Positions 1 to 11,765 of a stretch of 64,000 nt of DNA are shown here, piece by piece. Position numbers and translations under genes: made by a program. The notes below the pieces were generated by a model, which was not told the origin of the DNA, did not search any database, and saw only the letters and a program-made list of their open reading frames with translations. The stretch comes from Cyathus striatus (taxonomy: Eukaryota; Basidiomycota; Agaricomycetes; Agaricales; Nidulariaceae): assembly GCA_025738555.1 (NCBI GenBank), contig JAOVFP010000007.1:744001-808000 (forward strand), read 5' to 3'. How positions within the stretch are numbered: the stretch's first letter is position 1; each line of letters starts with the position of its first letter.

Positions 1-132
1 CTCTTTAACTGCCTTTCCACCCTTATTGGTGCTTTTCTGTAAATTTTCTGAATTTTTTGAAGCAGATCTAAGAGATCTTTGAGTGTTTTCTGTGTTTTCT
101 GTAACATTTGAAGTCTTTCTGGTGCCAACCAT
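1..132 (-). CDS. N-terminal exon of element-borne protein (partial)
   Basis: Open from an ATG at 132 to the window edge (44 codons), beginning MVGTRKTSNVTENTENTQRS. It is rich in Ser, Thr, Asn, Lys and Arg and looks disordered. Its position, just beyond the minisatellite of copy C, and its composition match the first exons of the genes in copies A (32009) and B (39605), which also begin with short Ser/Thr/His-rich tails. I infer it is the equivalent first exon. No domain is visible and the rest of the gene is outside the window. Confidence 0.5.
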   Translation of the reverse strand, partial: MVGTRKTSNVTENTENTQRSLRSASKNSENLQKSTNKGGKAVKE

Positions 133-373
133 AATGAAATGTATGAGAATAGTAGTAGGAACAAGTAGAAAGCAGTTGAGTGTGTATCTGAGGTGTGGGT
201 GGAAGGGAAGAAAGAAGTTCTCAGGCCACCATGTTGTATATATGAAGATCAAGTAATGTCTATTAATATCTACTCAATCTGCACTTCCTTCACATGTCCA
301 TTTTCGGACTCACTCACAAAAATTCAAAGCCTCATGCTGTCAACTGTATTTAAAGAAAGCAATATAATTAGAA

Positions 374-560
374 GAATCAATCCATTATGGATCTATTCTC
401 CTTTGTATGGTACATTGTCGATAACAGAAATATTATATATAGTATGGGAGAATCAATCCTTATCAGATCGATTCTCCCTTGTATCATACATTGTCAATAA
501 TGGAACTATAATATAAAGTATGGGAGAATCAATCCTTATCGGATCAATTCTCCCTTGTAG
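374..560. repeat. 76-bp tandem repeat with palindromic core
   Basis: GAATCAATCC starts at 374, 450 and 526, giving two full 76-bp units and a partial third. Each unit holds an imperfect palindrome (GGGAGAATCAATCC then GATCGATTCTCCC). It lies in copy C between the first exon and the minisatellite. The short reading frame across it is not credible as a gene. Confidence 0.8.
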
Positions 561-599
561 ATACTCTTTCAGAGGTGATAGCACATGTGCAAGTGGGCA

Positions 600-1990
600 T
601 GGGCATGGGCGTGGGCAAAGGCAAGGGTGTGGGCAAAGACAAGGGTGTGAGTGAAGGCAAGGGTGTGGGCAAAGGCAAGGGTGAGAGAGAGAGAGGTGAA
701 TACGAGAAGGGAAGAGGGTGAGGGGGAGAAGACGCCTGCCTCGTCAGCTGCAGACGAGGGCAAAGGAGACAGCGAGGAAGATGGGAAAAAATGCATGCCC
801 TCATCACTTGCAGGACGAGGGCATAGAGGAGGCGAGGGGCCATAGGTGAGGAGACAAGATACTTTCCCTTGTCGCTTGCAGACGAGGGCGAGGGAGAGGG
901 GAGGGGAGTGGCAAGGGAGGTGGTGGGGGAGGGGAAAAACATGCACCCTCATCACTTGCGAGACAAGGGTAGAGAGGAAGCATGGGGCCATGGGCAAGGA
1001 GAGAATATGCTCACCCTCATCACTTGCAGACAAGGGCAAGGGAGAGGGCGAGAGAGGGGCCATGGGGCCATATGTGGGTAGAGAAGATGCTCGCCCTTGT
1101 TGCTTGCAGACGAGGGCAGGGGAGAGTGGAGCGGTGAGGAGAAGACGCCTGCCTTCGTCACTTGCAGACGAGGACGAGAGAGATAGCAAGGAAGAGGGGA
1201 GGAAATGCATGCCCTCGTCACTTGTGAGACGAGGGCAGAGGAGGCACGGGGACATGGGTGAGGAGACAAAACACTCACCCTTGTCACTTGAAGACGAGGG
1301 CAAGGAAGAGGGAGAGGGGAGGAGAGGGGAGTGGCGAGAGGAGAAGACACTTGTTCTTGTCACTTGCAGATGAGGGCGAGGGAGAGGGGAGGGGAGTTGT
1401 GAAGGAAGAAAACACTCGTCCTCGTCACTTGCAGGTGAGGATGAGGGAGATGGTGGGGAAGAGGTCCTCGTCACTTGCAGACGAGGGCAACAGAAAGGGA
1501 GAGGGGACGGGACAGGATGGGACAGGAGTGATGAGGGGAGAAGATGCCCATCCTCGTCACTTGCAGACTCGGATGAGGGAGATGGCAGGGAAGAGGTCCT
1601 CGTCACTTGCAGACGAGGGTGACAGAAAGGGAGAGGGGACAGGACAGGATGGGAGTGGTGAGGGGAGAAGATGCCCGTCCTCGTCACTTACAAACTCGGA
1701 CAAGGGAGATGGCGGGGAAGAGGGGAGGAAACATGTGTCCTTGTCACTTGCGAGACGAGGGCAGAGAGGGGGTGCAAGGCCGTGGGCAAGGGAGATGGCG
1801 AGGGAGAGGAAGAAGCTGGCGCCTGAAGAAGCCAGTGGCCAGCGAGGATGCTTGCACTCATCACTTGCAAGATGAGGGAAGGTGCGTGGCGTTACGCACG
1901 AGAGAGGGAGGGGAGGGGGACGAGAAGACGTAGCCACGTCATGTCACTGGCAAGATGGAGGCTGCTTGACACCACACTCGTCAATTGCTA
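600..1990. repeat. Hairpin-forming minisatellite of KDZ-like copy C
   Basis: A degenerate tandem array whose units contain a near-palindrome of the type CCTCGTCACTTGCAGACGAG separated by purine-rich filler (GGGCGAGGGAGAGGGG). The plus strand is purine-rich. Both strands show long stop-poor frames because of the composition; these are not genes. The same kind of array occurs at the matching place in copies A (30000-31625) and B (40950-42110). Confidence 0.85.
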
Positions 1991-2224
1991 GACGAGGGGA
2001 AGAAAAGAGGGTGAGGGGATGAGACGAGGAATGAGGGAAGAGGGGAGAAGGGAGGAGGAAGGGAGAAGGAGCAGAGCAGAGAACGGGTAAAGGAAGAGGG
2101 AGGAGCCATCATCGTTTGGGACGATAACGAAACATGCAGCACTGGTAGTGTGTGGCAGTGTGTGCGGCATGTAACCTTTCACTCTGAGGTTGGCTATAGG
2201 GAGTTGCATGTAAGTAATGACAAT

Positions 2225-2312
2225 GCCCACTTGGCTTAGTGGTTAATGATAAATTAGTTAGCACTTGTTTAGTGCCTGCTGTGCTCGACATTGCGGGTTC
2301 AATTCTTGCTAG
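2225..2312 (+). other. tRNA-like (Pol III promoter) module in KDZ-like copy C
   Basis: An A-box-like TGGCTTAGTGGTTAATG lies about 60 bp before a B-box-like GGGTTCAATTC (2295-2305). The spacing and order resemble a tRNA or tRNA-derived SINE head, but I cannot fold a full cloverleaf. Homologous modules sit at the same relative place in copies B (42539-42618) and A (29438-29518, minus), so it belongs to the element. Confidence 0.6.
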
Positions 2313-2399
2313 TAACATATATTAATTTAAATTTTTTCCTATATTATAAGTAAGAAACCCTGTTCTAATTGCCTGGTATTAAGTACAGTGAGAAATCAG

Positions 2400-2690
2400 G
2401 TGAACTACAGGTAAAGTCCAGTATTCTACCTGAAGTCCAGTGACTGAAATCAGTGATTTCCAGGTGATTTCCAGTAGTCCACCTGAAGTCCAGGACTGTA
2501 CTTGGACTGTACCTGGACTACACCTGGACTGCACCTGAACTCGACCTGAACTGCACACAGGATGGCAGTATTCTCATAGTTCAGGTGGAGTCCAGTGAAG
2601 TTCAGGTGGAGTCCAGGTGGAGTCCTGGACTTCAGGTGGACTTCACTGGACTTCAGGTGGACTCCACCTGATTTCGTGGAGGAGTGCAAT
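2400..2690. repeat. Subterminal GGACTCCAGG repeats of copy C
   Basis: Many short direct and inverted variants of TCCAGTGAAGTCCAGGTGGA and GGACTCCACCTG next to the element end. Equivalent arrays flank both ends of copies A and B. In other DNA transposons such arrays are transposase-binding sites; that role is inferred here. Confidence 0.75.
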
Positions 2691-2789
2691 GACCTCAGAT
2701 GATCCACCAATCCAATGTGTTGCTTGGCCATCTGCATAATAAATATCTTGCTGATACCTTTGCCTTCTTTGAACAGAATATTGGCGAGG

Positions 2790-4803
2790 TCAAGGGGAGG
2801 GTGTTTCTAAGTGATCACATTCTCCATGGTGGTGATATGAATGGGTTACAGACCTGGGAGCATGGCTATGACATTGAGATGACAACATTCCCAACAGCTC
2901 ATTCCGATCTGCCTGATGTTCCGCAGCACTACATCTGCATTCTGCATCAAGTAACTGCACAGAAAGAGTATCTATGTGTTGCTGGGCCTCATGCAGCTGT
3001 GAAGTCAACTGAAGAATTTGATTTGTTTGCATTGCCTGCATGGAAAGGTCCTCATGTTGTGCCTGCCGAACAGATGGGTCCAGAGCAGAAGAAATATTTG
3101 TGAGGAGGTCTTGACTCACATTATGAGCATGGTGGTGAGAAAACGACACTCAGCCAGCTGCAGAATGCTGTGCAATGAAAGTGTCAGGCTTTTCAGCCTT
3201 GACCTTTGGATGAACAGTGGTGACCTTGAGAGTACCATCATCATCATCATCACTGTTGTCCTCAACAGCATTGGAGTCCAAGGCATCTATGATCTCACTG
3301 TCATCAAGATTCTGTGTGGCAGCCTTCATTTGGATTGCCTCTTTGATTTCATGAGAACAGAGAACATGTGGTGGGCACTCTGCATCGCCAGTGGGCTTAG
3401 GAGTCTTTATGAGCTAGATATCAGAAGTAAGCCTCACATATAAATATTGTAATAGTACCATTACATACCATTTTAAATTTCATCTCCAATGATTTCCCAG
3501 AACAATGGGGACAACATACACTTGTTGCCTTCACACAGTACAACTCCTCCACCTCATTCCAGCCATTACCACCAGTGGGCAACAGTTCTGTGACTGTTGC
3601 AAGGAGCATCTCGATGTCTTCATTTGAATAATTGGCAACCCCAGAAGTCCATCCTCCTCTTGGCTTCTTCACATTGGGTTGTCCACTTGGATCTGATTCT
3701 GCCTTTCGCTTTTTTCCAGAGCCAGAAGCAACAGGCTGCTCATCAATAGCCTTCTGCTTCCCTTTTGCTTTTGGTTCAGAAGGACAAGAACCAGCAGTCT
3801 TGGACATGGAGGGACCATACAGATGATAAAGCTGATTGGCTGGGGGGAACTCTGGGCCATCTGAGTCAGACCTTGCAAGATTACATGTTGAAGAAGGAAT
3901 TGGCAGCAGTGGTGTGTAATTTTTACGATTGGAAGATGGTAATGGCTAAAAATATGTATTAGCATAGTGGCTGTACTAATAAATTACATACTTACCATTG
4001 GCACATTGTATTGGGTGTACTGTGCATGCAACGGCTGAACAGCAGAATGCTGAGGCTAGAGAATAAGATTCATTCGCTGAGAAATATTAGATGAAGAGTA
4101 ATGTACATATTGATTGGGATAACTGTCCTGCTGTGAAGGTGGAGGTGGAATTGAACTGTCCCATGGAGGGACATCTCCATACTCGACCAAGTTGCTATAA
4201 TGTGGTTGGGTAATGTGTAAGTGGGATATATATATAAAGAGCATGGATTGTCTAAAAGATTGTAAGAAGGATTGTAGTAGTAGAAAGATGGCGGTTCACT
4301 TACAATTCCAGTGCCTTTTATGTCTCTTCAACATGTCTACAAAGTGCCCACTATCCACTAACATCTCCTATATTTTGTTAGTTTCTTCAAGATACATTCT
4401 TGTGGATGTTGACTAAGTGGTCACCTGCAACAATAGAATGCAGTGATGCTTCAGTGGAGCAAAACTTCAATTATTTGGGCCCTGTTGAATGTAAACTGTT
4501 ACCCACCGAATATAGCACTATTATACCAGAGAATACCACAAGAAATCGAGTGAAAAAAAGTGGTTTGAGACAAGTGTAAGCACAACACACAAATTGCAGT
4601 GCATGCATAGGCCTACAAGCAAGGTTAGATAACAACAAGCAGATAAAGAGATGAGGACATACCCTGAAGGTTGGAAGGGTTAGTTGACATTGAGCCTTGA
4701 ACTAGCCTGAAAAGATATTTGGAATGAGCATTTGGAGCTGGAAGGGGGGGTGGTAGGCCTCCTCCAGACACAAAATCTGGAAGGGGGTCATATTCAATCT
4801 CAG
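2790..4803 (-). pseudogene. DUF6818-like SANT/Myb-type protein, broken
   Basis: Spliced minus-strand exons can be read at 4194-3996, 3945-3469 and 3413-2790, with GT..AG introns of 50 nt (3946-3995) and 55 nt (3414-3468), both phase 0. A possible earlier exon lies at about 4803-4663. Order: Pro/Gln-rich N-terminus; a Lys-rich segment (KKRKAE, KKPRGG) that may be a nuclear signal; a SANT/Myb-like block with GVANYSNEDIEMLLATVTEL and a KSLEMKFKM end; KTPKPTGDAECPPHV; an acidic stretch; a C-terminal coiled coil (QILQLTSQLHEAQQHIDTLS). This matches, from memory, the DUF6818 family common in agaricomycetes and often repeat-associated. It is dead: TAG replaces a Gln codon in the 4194-3996 exon, and a TGA lies at 3150-3152. 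The KDZ-like element C ends 94 bp beyond its 3' end. Confidence 0.72.
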
Positions 4804-4810
4804 CTGTCAA

Positions 4811-6195
4811 CTAAGACGGATTTAGAAGCTGGCAGAATGGCAGATCTCATTCTCATCTTGCTTAAGGCATCTGGAAATTTATTCTGAAGTTCCAAACACT
4901 GCAGTAAGGCATCCAGTGTCAATGTACATCTGGGAATGCACGTTGCGCATATGTCTGTCCAATTTCATTGAAACAAGTTTCACAATGACCTCTCATTCTG
5001 AAGCTTTCCTCGCTTCAGCAACTATCCAGAATGGTGTCTATCATCTCTGAACATAAGCGATAAGTGATCCTGGCTACTATCTATTGTAGCTAATCTTTCT
5101 CAAGTTGGACCATTGAAGATTGTAGAAGGTGTATATCTGTTATTGTTTCAGCTTATACATGCATGTCTCTAAATACTAGCAACAATGCACTTTTGACAAC
5201 ATTTGTCATGATGTTGTTGTGTTCACCAAAGTGGCTGTCAGCTTGTGCATTTGTCATACAGATGAGTGTGACTGCAAGACGTTGTTACACTTACGATTGC
5301 ACACTGTGATTCTGAATAGGAGGAAGACAGATTCACAGCTCTTACATTACCATAGGACCATACTTAGCAGCCGGCATGCACATTCAAAAGAAGTTTCTTT
5401 AAACCCTGTTTCTCCCCTTATGCAGAACACTAAGACTCATCCTAAATCTCTCCTTTCATAGGTGTTTGGCAAGTCGACACATATGTAATGACACATTGAC
5501 AAGAAACTGTGAAGTGTCTCCAGTTACATTGTTGCTATGTGTCGTTGAAAGCCTTGCTCTACTTTCAGATTCATAGTCGAATCAGGAACATACATCAGGC
5601 TTTGAAGGCTTTGGAATGTGATATGTTTGTTCAAACATTCAGGGTTCGAGTAACTGATAAGATAAGATGGCAACAACACATAACATGAAGACGAACATAA
5701 GTCAAACACTGCATCTAATACTGCTCATCTCATTTGAAGGATCGAGCTGAGACTGAAGGGGGGGGTGACACTACCACAGACTTCAGTGCTGGGTCCTCCT
5801 TTGGCACATCCATTTCATTTGACTGTTAAGATGATCTCGTCCATCATGTGCTAATGGAGAGTCTGTTTTCCTCTGTCATATAAGCACCTTTGGCTGTTGA
5901 TTGATACCCTGCCCTCGTCAACCATTTTGTTAGCTGTGATATACTTGTAGTCAGTTTTCACAGTTCTTTCGAAATGTAGTTATTACTGATAAGTATAAGC
6001 AACATTAACATTGGTGTTAGCATGATTACAGGGCAGAGAAAGAGTTTGCATAAGTAGTATATGACACAAAAAGATTGAATTACAAAAGCTGCTTGACAAT
6101 GATTTAACAATCAAAATCCTCTCTGAGCAGTACTAAAAGTCCAGCCGCCAGCTGGACAAGAATGGGACGAGATCTTTGAACAAGACTCAAGGTAC
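4811..6195. other. No gene recognised
   Basis: Small open frames here lack introns, motifs or related sequence elsewhere in the window. The only notable item is the double GATA-type motif at 5654-5670. Confidence 0.5.
5654..5670 (+). promoter_or_regulatory. Double GATA-type motif, copy 1
   Basis: CTGATAAGATAAGATGG contains two overlapping GATAAG boxes, the binding core of fungal GATA factors. The same 16-17 bp string recurs at 15639-15655 (minus) and 27203-27219 (plus), where it lies just before copies of family U. Downstream of this copy I see no convincing family U homology, so function is uncertain. Confidence 0.35.
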
Positions 6196-6766
6196 CAGTT
6201 ATCCTATACACTGCGGGAGGTGGCTTATATAAGTTAAGAATATAGCATGAGCATTTGACAATTAAACTAGAAAAAATATCAGATTTTAATCTCAGAGCTT
6301 ATGACAAGTATTTATGTATTATATTCTTTGATATGAGCAATTTTTATCTCAAAGATTTATTTTAAATATCTTCAGCATATTGCTTTATGATCTTAAGGAG
6401 AATATTTTAGTAATTTATTTTATATATGTCTCATGATTAATCTGTAAATAAGATCTTGGAATAAAATATCAATAAACTCTCAGGTCTTATTAATGAGAAA
6501 CTGTCAGGATATATGAAAATTAATCAAAACTTACTCAGGATATAACCCCAGAGTATATTGTGATCAGTGGGCAGGTGCATCAATGTATAATCTTCCATTT
6601 ATGGCACTCCCCTTGAGCCTTTTTGCAATAACCTGACTTTGATAGTATCCTAAAGCAAGCTTCACACTTTCAATGCCTGCTTTGTGGACTAATCACACTG
6701 TGTCTTTGAGAGAGATGTGGTATGAGCCAATAGACATGTCAATGACGAGAAATGGGTGCCTATTTC

Positions 6767-8445
6767 TGGGGGTCACCAATCCCTATATGGTGTTTAGTGT
6801 GATGTCACACAGTGTGACCAAAAGTGATGAAAATCTTGACCCGGAATAAAACTGATGCAGAGAAGTGAAATTCTAAGTGTTTCTCTTCATTCTTTCTGTG
6901 TAATAATAATATTTTATCTATTCTAAGTGTTGAAATATATGTACCATGTCGAAATTATAAACATAAATGCTTAAATACATCTTCCTTTCTTGTCACAACT
7001 TTGTCACAGTTGCTGAATTGAAGAATTAAAGAGATATTTTACTATATCTGGTTAAATTATTTTTATAATCATAAACAGTAGTTCAAATGTAGTATAATAA
7101 AACTTATTTTATGAATTTCTGCCAAGTTATCACTTGGAGGTAGTGTTTAAGTGGTGTATGTGCGGTATTTCCAAGTGTACTGTACTAATTTCCCACGCTC
7201 TTTGATACAGCGAAATTGCAACTTCAATTGCTTTATGGAAACTTATTATTTTAATTAGTGATAGTGATATAAAGTGCTCAGCTACAACATATTAACAACA
7301 ATATTGAGTCAGAATAATTATTATGAAGAGAGTAGCTGTCTAATGGTGGTCCACAGTGCAACTTGAGTGTATGTTATACTAGTTTCTCACACTATTTTAG
7401 GAGGGCAAAATTTGTATCTATGGCCACTCATCAGAATTTCACTTTCACAGCTAGCTTTAATAACAAAAAGTACTCAGATTTAGTATTAGAATAGAACTGT
7501 TGAGCCTGAATTTTTATTTTTTTGACTTTTACCTGGAGATCTTGTGTGTTACCTTGCATGATTGACTGGTTAAAGAAGGTTTCTTAAAATTCTGGCTCAA
7601 CAGTTTTGTTCCTTATGTTAAATTATATAACTTTTGTCATTAAGATTAGTGGATAAAGTGAAAATCTGAAGACTGGGCACAATATTACTGATTTGATGCA
7701 TATTCTGGCAGAGGTTGGACTATTATGCAAATTTAAATTTATGTATTAGACTACTAAAAATATAATTATATCAGATTAAATATACTACTCAATTACATAT
7801 CATGCAAGTTATTTTAAAGTGATTGAGTATCTGTAGGAAAAGATATTTCACTGAGTCCATGCAAAATGGGTATGCATCACTGTCACACTGGTGTGACATG
7901 TCAAATTAGTGACCCCCACTTGAAACTGCGGCCATGCAACGGGAACTCAATTTTAAAACTCATGTTAGTGACGAAATATGATCAGTCCTATTAGGAGAAT
8001 AAAACTGTTGAGCCCGAATTTTTAATTTGTGATTGTTACCCCAAAATAATGACATATGATATAACAGATATCATGGTCAGAGATTATTTTTCAAAATTCT
8101 GGCTCAACAACATTGTTCTATTACCTTTACTGTATAATATTTGTTATTGAAGAAAGTCGGAATATTGAAATTCTGAGAGCTGGGGACAGAAATACTGATT
8201 TGATGCCTATTTTTGGCAGAGAGATTGCATTAACTCACAATTTTATAATGATATAACTAATACACACATATCAATCCAGTAATATTAAGGATACTATTCA
8301 ACTGTATATAATGCAAGTTATTTGAAGGTAATCAGAGGCTTGTACTAAGTTGTAGCTTGAGATATTTGACTGGGTCAATGGAAAAGGGTGTGTGACGGCC
8401 GTCACGCTGGTGTGACATGCGTGATTGGTGACCGGTGACCCCCAA
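6767..8445. mobile_element. 7-bp-TSD element a (non-coding, TGGGG-ended)
   Basis: Left end TGGGGGTCACCAAT; right end reads GGTGACCCCCA after ATTGGTGACC. It is flanked by CTATTTC at 6760-6766 and 8446-8452 (one extra A at the right junction). Just inside the left end is the palindrome TGTCACACAGTGTGAC, also present near the right end of element c. Elements b and c have matching ends and 7-bp duplications. No open frame is credible. The superfamily is unresolved. Confidence 0.78.
7488..8445. repeat. Internal tandem duplication in element a
   Basis: About 7488-7925 and 7998-8445 are diverged direct copies offset by about 508 bp. Both begin near AACTGTTGAGCC, contain TTCTGGCTCAACA about 100 bp later, and end with a GTGACCCCCA terminus. 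The element therefore carries a duplicated right half. Confidence 0.7.
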
Positions 8446-8747
8446 CTATTTCGGAGTAGTGCTTCTAAAAGGAACAAAAGAAAGGGGAATGCCAGAAATG
8501 GAAAAGTATACCTTGATGCGCCTGTCCGCTGATCACAATATACTCTGGGGTTATATCCTATGGAAACCCGGAGCACCACGCTCAGAAGCATCAAAATATC
8601 TCGTGCCCCGAGCGTCGGCTGCTCGGCAGATCGCTTAAGCCTTCGCCTAGATATGTGTGCTCGGGTCCTGAAATTCGGTAGCGACTTACTAACAGCTAGA
8701 GCCTAGAGGAGTACAAATGAAGGCAAATTGGTGATTACATAAGCATA

Positions 8748-8788
8748 GTCACGAGCATCGTTTCCATAATGGAAACGATGCTCGTGAC
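8748..8788. repeat. Perfect 19-bp-stem hairpin, left TIR of X
   Basis: GTCACGAGCATCGTTTCCA is followed by TAA and its exact reverse complement. The same hairpin with a CTA loop is in the opposite TIR at 11725-11765. It keeps four CpG sites on each arm pair while the surrounding interior is CpG-poor. Confidence 0.9.
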
Positions 8789-9099
8789 CTGAGAGATAGA
8801 TTTATTGATATTTTCAGACTATTATGCAGTTGTCAATTGTATGTATAATACTGTATTAATTGCCTGTGATACACATAGAAGTGAAATGATTATCTCTTTT
8901 TCATTACAAATGTATGTACAAGATATTGTAAGTGATAAATCAATCATGTATTTTGCACAGATTCAGCAAAATATTAGTCAGTATACAAGGTGTTGCAATA
9001 TTTATTTTTATAATGTTGGCTTTGTTACATATTACTACATCACAATTCATCTAGCCTTATTAAACATCTCTAGCTATATTCCTATTCATCTTGTGATGT

Positions 9100-9960
9100 T
9101 CCTAGTATCCTATAGGACTGGTACTAACTGACACTCTTTTATGCTCACTAAATTATACCTTGCTTTGTTCCTGCTCTTCAGTGATCATTGAAACTTTTCT
9201 AATGCCATTCCTACTTGTCTGGCACTTGCCTGGGCTTGAGAATACATGCACAGCCTCATTCCTACTTGTCTAGAACTCTTCTGTGCTTGTTGGAATTTAT
9301 CTAGTGTCATTTCTACTTGTCTTGTACTTACCTGGGCTCAAGAAACATGTGTAGCTTCATTCCTACTTGTCTGGAGTCCTGGTCCAGTTTAAACTTTGTT
9401 CCTATTTGTCCAGTACTCTTCTGTGCTTGCTAAATCTTATATAGCTTCATTCTTATTCATCTTGTACTTGTCTATGCTCATTAAAAAAATCTCCTTCATT
9501 CTTACATATCAGGTACTCATCTTTTCTTTGTTCTTACTCATCTGAACTCATTGAATCTTGTCTAACTTCATTGAACATATCTACTTCATTTCTACTCATC
9601 TAGCACTATTCTGAGCTTGTTAAGACTTGCCTACTTCATTCATATTCATCTGGAACCCTTCTGTGCTTATTAAATCAGATCTAATTCATTCTATTTGTCT
9701 GGTACTTGTCTGCACTCATTAAAACATATCTACTTTGTTCTTAATCATTTAATTGTCTTCTGGGCTTGTTAGGACAGACTTATTTCATTCCTATTTGTCT
9801 AGAACTCATCTGGGTCTACTAAACTATGTCTACTTTGTTAATATCCATCTCAAATACATCAGATACTTGTTTAAACTTGCTAAAATGTCTGGTATCATTC
9901 CCACTTATCTTCACTTGATACAGTCGTTTGGCTTCATTGAAACCTTCATTTTTACTTACT
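9100..9960. repeat. Degenerate tandem array in X (TTCATTCCTACTTGTCTGG type)
   Basis: Variants of TTCATTCCTACTTGTCTGG followed by ACTCTTCTGTGCTTGTTAAA recur many times with irregular spacing of roughly 50-65 bp. Non-coding. Confidence 0.75.
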
Positions 9961-10039
9961 TCAGATATACAGTTGTATATAATTTTTTATAACCTACAAT
10001 TATTATAACAAATTCCTAACTTTGCACTAATTAATCTAG

Positions 10040-10660
10040 CATTGTTTTAGCAATTGATACTAGAACTGATATAAAAATGCAGGGATCATTCTATTGATAC
10101 CAGCATTGTTTAGACAAATCATGCATCATTCTAAAAATACTGGCATCATTAAAATGAATCCTGCATCATTATAACAATGCTAAGATCATTCCAACGATGC
10201 CAGCGTTCATAAAACAAATTCTACATTATTATAACAGTGCTAGGATAGTTCTAACGACACCAGAATCGTTAAAATGAATCCTGCATCATTATAACGATGC
10301 TAGGATCGCTCTAATGATGCCAGCATTGATAAAATAAATTTGGCATTATTATAACAGTGCTAGGATAGTTCTAATAATACTAACACCATTATGACGATGT
10401 AAATGATACTGGCATCGTTAAAACAAATTATGCATCATTATAACAGTGTTAGGATAGTTCTAATGAAACTGGCATCATTATAATGGATCCTGCATCTTCA
10501 TAATGTGTTATTACAATGTAGGATGTGTTTTAATGACACTGGTATCGTTAGAACAATACTAGCACCATTATAACGATGCAGGACTTATTTTAACAATGCC
10601 AGTTTCATTAATATTATCATAGCACCATTATGACGATGCAAACGATACCAGTGAATCTCA
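10040..10660. repeat. Degenerate tandem array in X (CATTATAACGATGC type)
   Basis: Alternating units such as CTGCATCATTATAACGATGC and TAGGATCGTTCTAATGATGC recur about every 60 bp. Non-coding. Confidence 0.78.
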
Positions 10661-10774
10661 GAATACATAGTTTAATCAAGTCATTTACCAATTGTTTATG
10701 CAATTAAATATGTAAGCAACACGTAAGTATATATAACTATGATATAGTACATTCACATTAAATTTAAATATAAG

Positions 10775-10880
10775 ATAACCCTCGGGTTACCCACAACCCA
10801 TAGGGTTCAGATGGGTATGGGTATGAGTGTGGGTCGGACTCAAAACACCCACAGGTTGCCCATGCACTTCCCGTCATTGT
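10775..10880. mobile_element. Relic of a GGGTA-rich hAT-type terminus
   Basis: GGGTATGGGTATGAGTGTGG and the following ACACCCACAGGTTGCCCATG resemble the right terminus of the non-autonomous element at 59878-61103. The match is diverged and no second end was seen nearby. Confidence 0.4.
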
Positions 10881-10904
10881 CAGGTCAGCTTTAAAATACC
10901 TATT

Positions 10905-10972
10905 ATTATCTTGTTCTATATTTACTATGTGCACGATTCAAGAGGTCCTGAGTTCAATCCTCGTTGCTAACT
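10905..10972 (+). other. tRNA 3'-half-like fragment
   Basis: AAGAGGTCCTGAGTTCAATC followed by CTCGTTGC has the look of a variable loop plus T-arm with a B-box (GAGTTCAATCCTC). No matching A-box half was found upstream, so it is at best a tRNA-derived fragment. Confidence 0.35.
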
Positions 10973-10999
10973 TCACTACCACCCAACCATAACTCATTG

Positions 11000-11711
11000 G
11001 TAATATATAGATACCTACTTACAATGTCCAATCGTACTGACTCGCTAAAGAGAGAGTAGGAGCAACAGTGCGTATCGCTCGTCTAAGGTATGAGCGATAG
11101 CACCATCACAGTCATGTATGATATATTATCATCACATACGAAGCCGCACAGAGAAAAATAGTATGTAGATTTGAAGAGAAGAAATCGGAGAGAAAAGATA
11201 GGTAATAAGAATAAAAGAATAAGCGAAGAAAAAAGGAATAATAGGCTTTGCGATAGGTAGTAAGAATAAAAGATTAAGAGTAAATAAATCGGGAAAGTGG
11301 GTGGGTGGGTGCGAGCGAATGCTCAGAGAGTCGTCGAGATGCCTGTCTGCAACCGGAGAACGAGGGATCAGTTAAATGAATGAACGTAAAAAACCATAAC
11401 ACCAGACCTGGTGCAGGAGGACGAGGGATACGGTATAATCATACCCTGCAATCCTCTATGAACCAAAGAGGGGTGGAGTCCAGTATCGATCAGAACCACT
11501 GGATCCACACCGACTGAATAAAAAATGATATAAGGATTAAGTCAGTACTACCTCGCGAAATCGAGGCAGAGCGATACTGACTCATCCGTTCTGGGCCCTG
11601 AACATAACGGGCGCACATGAAGTCTGTGTGACTTCATGAAAGAAATGACCGCTCCCATACGATTGGTCCAGTGCAAGTCTTCGCCTTGAACTGCAAATAA
11701 CTATAAGCACA
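11000..11711. other. Interior of X, no gene recognised
   Basis: GA-rich DNA with a few CpG-containing stretches (near 11280-11640), unlike the arrays to the left. No domain, no splice-supported exon and no repeat partner in the window was found. It could be a captured or older inserted fragment. Confidence 0.4.
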
Positions 11712-11724
11712 GTCTATCTCTCAG

Positions 11725-11765
11725 GTCACGAGCATCGTTTCCACTATGGAAACGATGCTCGTGAC
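11725..11765. repeat. Perfect 19-bp-stem hairpin, right TIR of X
   Basis: Mirror of the hairpin at 8748-8788 with loop CTA instead of TAA. Confidence 0.9.

Larger units (their letters stand above)
1..2696 (-). mobile_element. KDZ-like element copy C, partial (runs off left edge)
   Basis: The right boundary near 2696 (GAGTGCAATGACCTC on the plus strand) matches the terminal motif GAGTGTAAAGACCTC of the better copies at 33264-42993 and 29097-48077. Moving inward one meets the same order as in those copies: subterminal GGACTCCAGG-type repeats (2400-2690), a tRNA-like module (2225-2312), a hairpin minisatellite (about 600-1990) and the first exon of a Ser/Thr/Lys-rich protein (1-132, minus). The body of the element lies left of the window. 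Assignment to KDZ-like elements rests on the gene found in the sister copies, not on anything coding here. Confidence 0.7.

Noticed and set aside
193..516. 107-codon frame at the left edge
   Set aside because: Starts at GTG and runs through the 76-bp palindromic tandem repeat.
544..1937. Long overlapping frames on both strands (up to 372 codons)
   Set aside because: They follow from the purine/pyrimidine-biased hairpin minisatellite; several frames are open at once on both strands and there is no domain.
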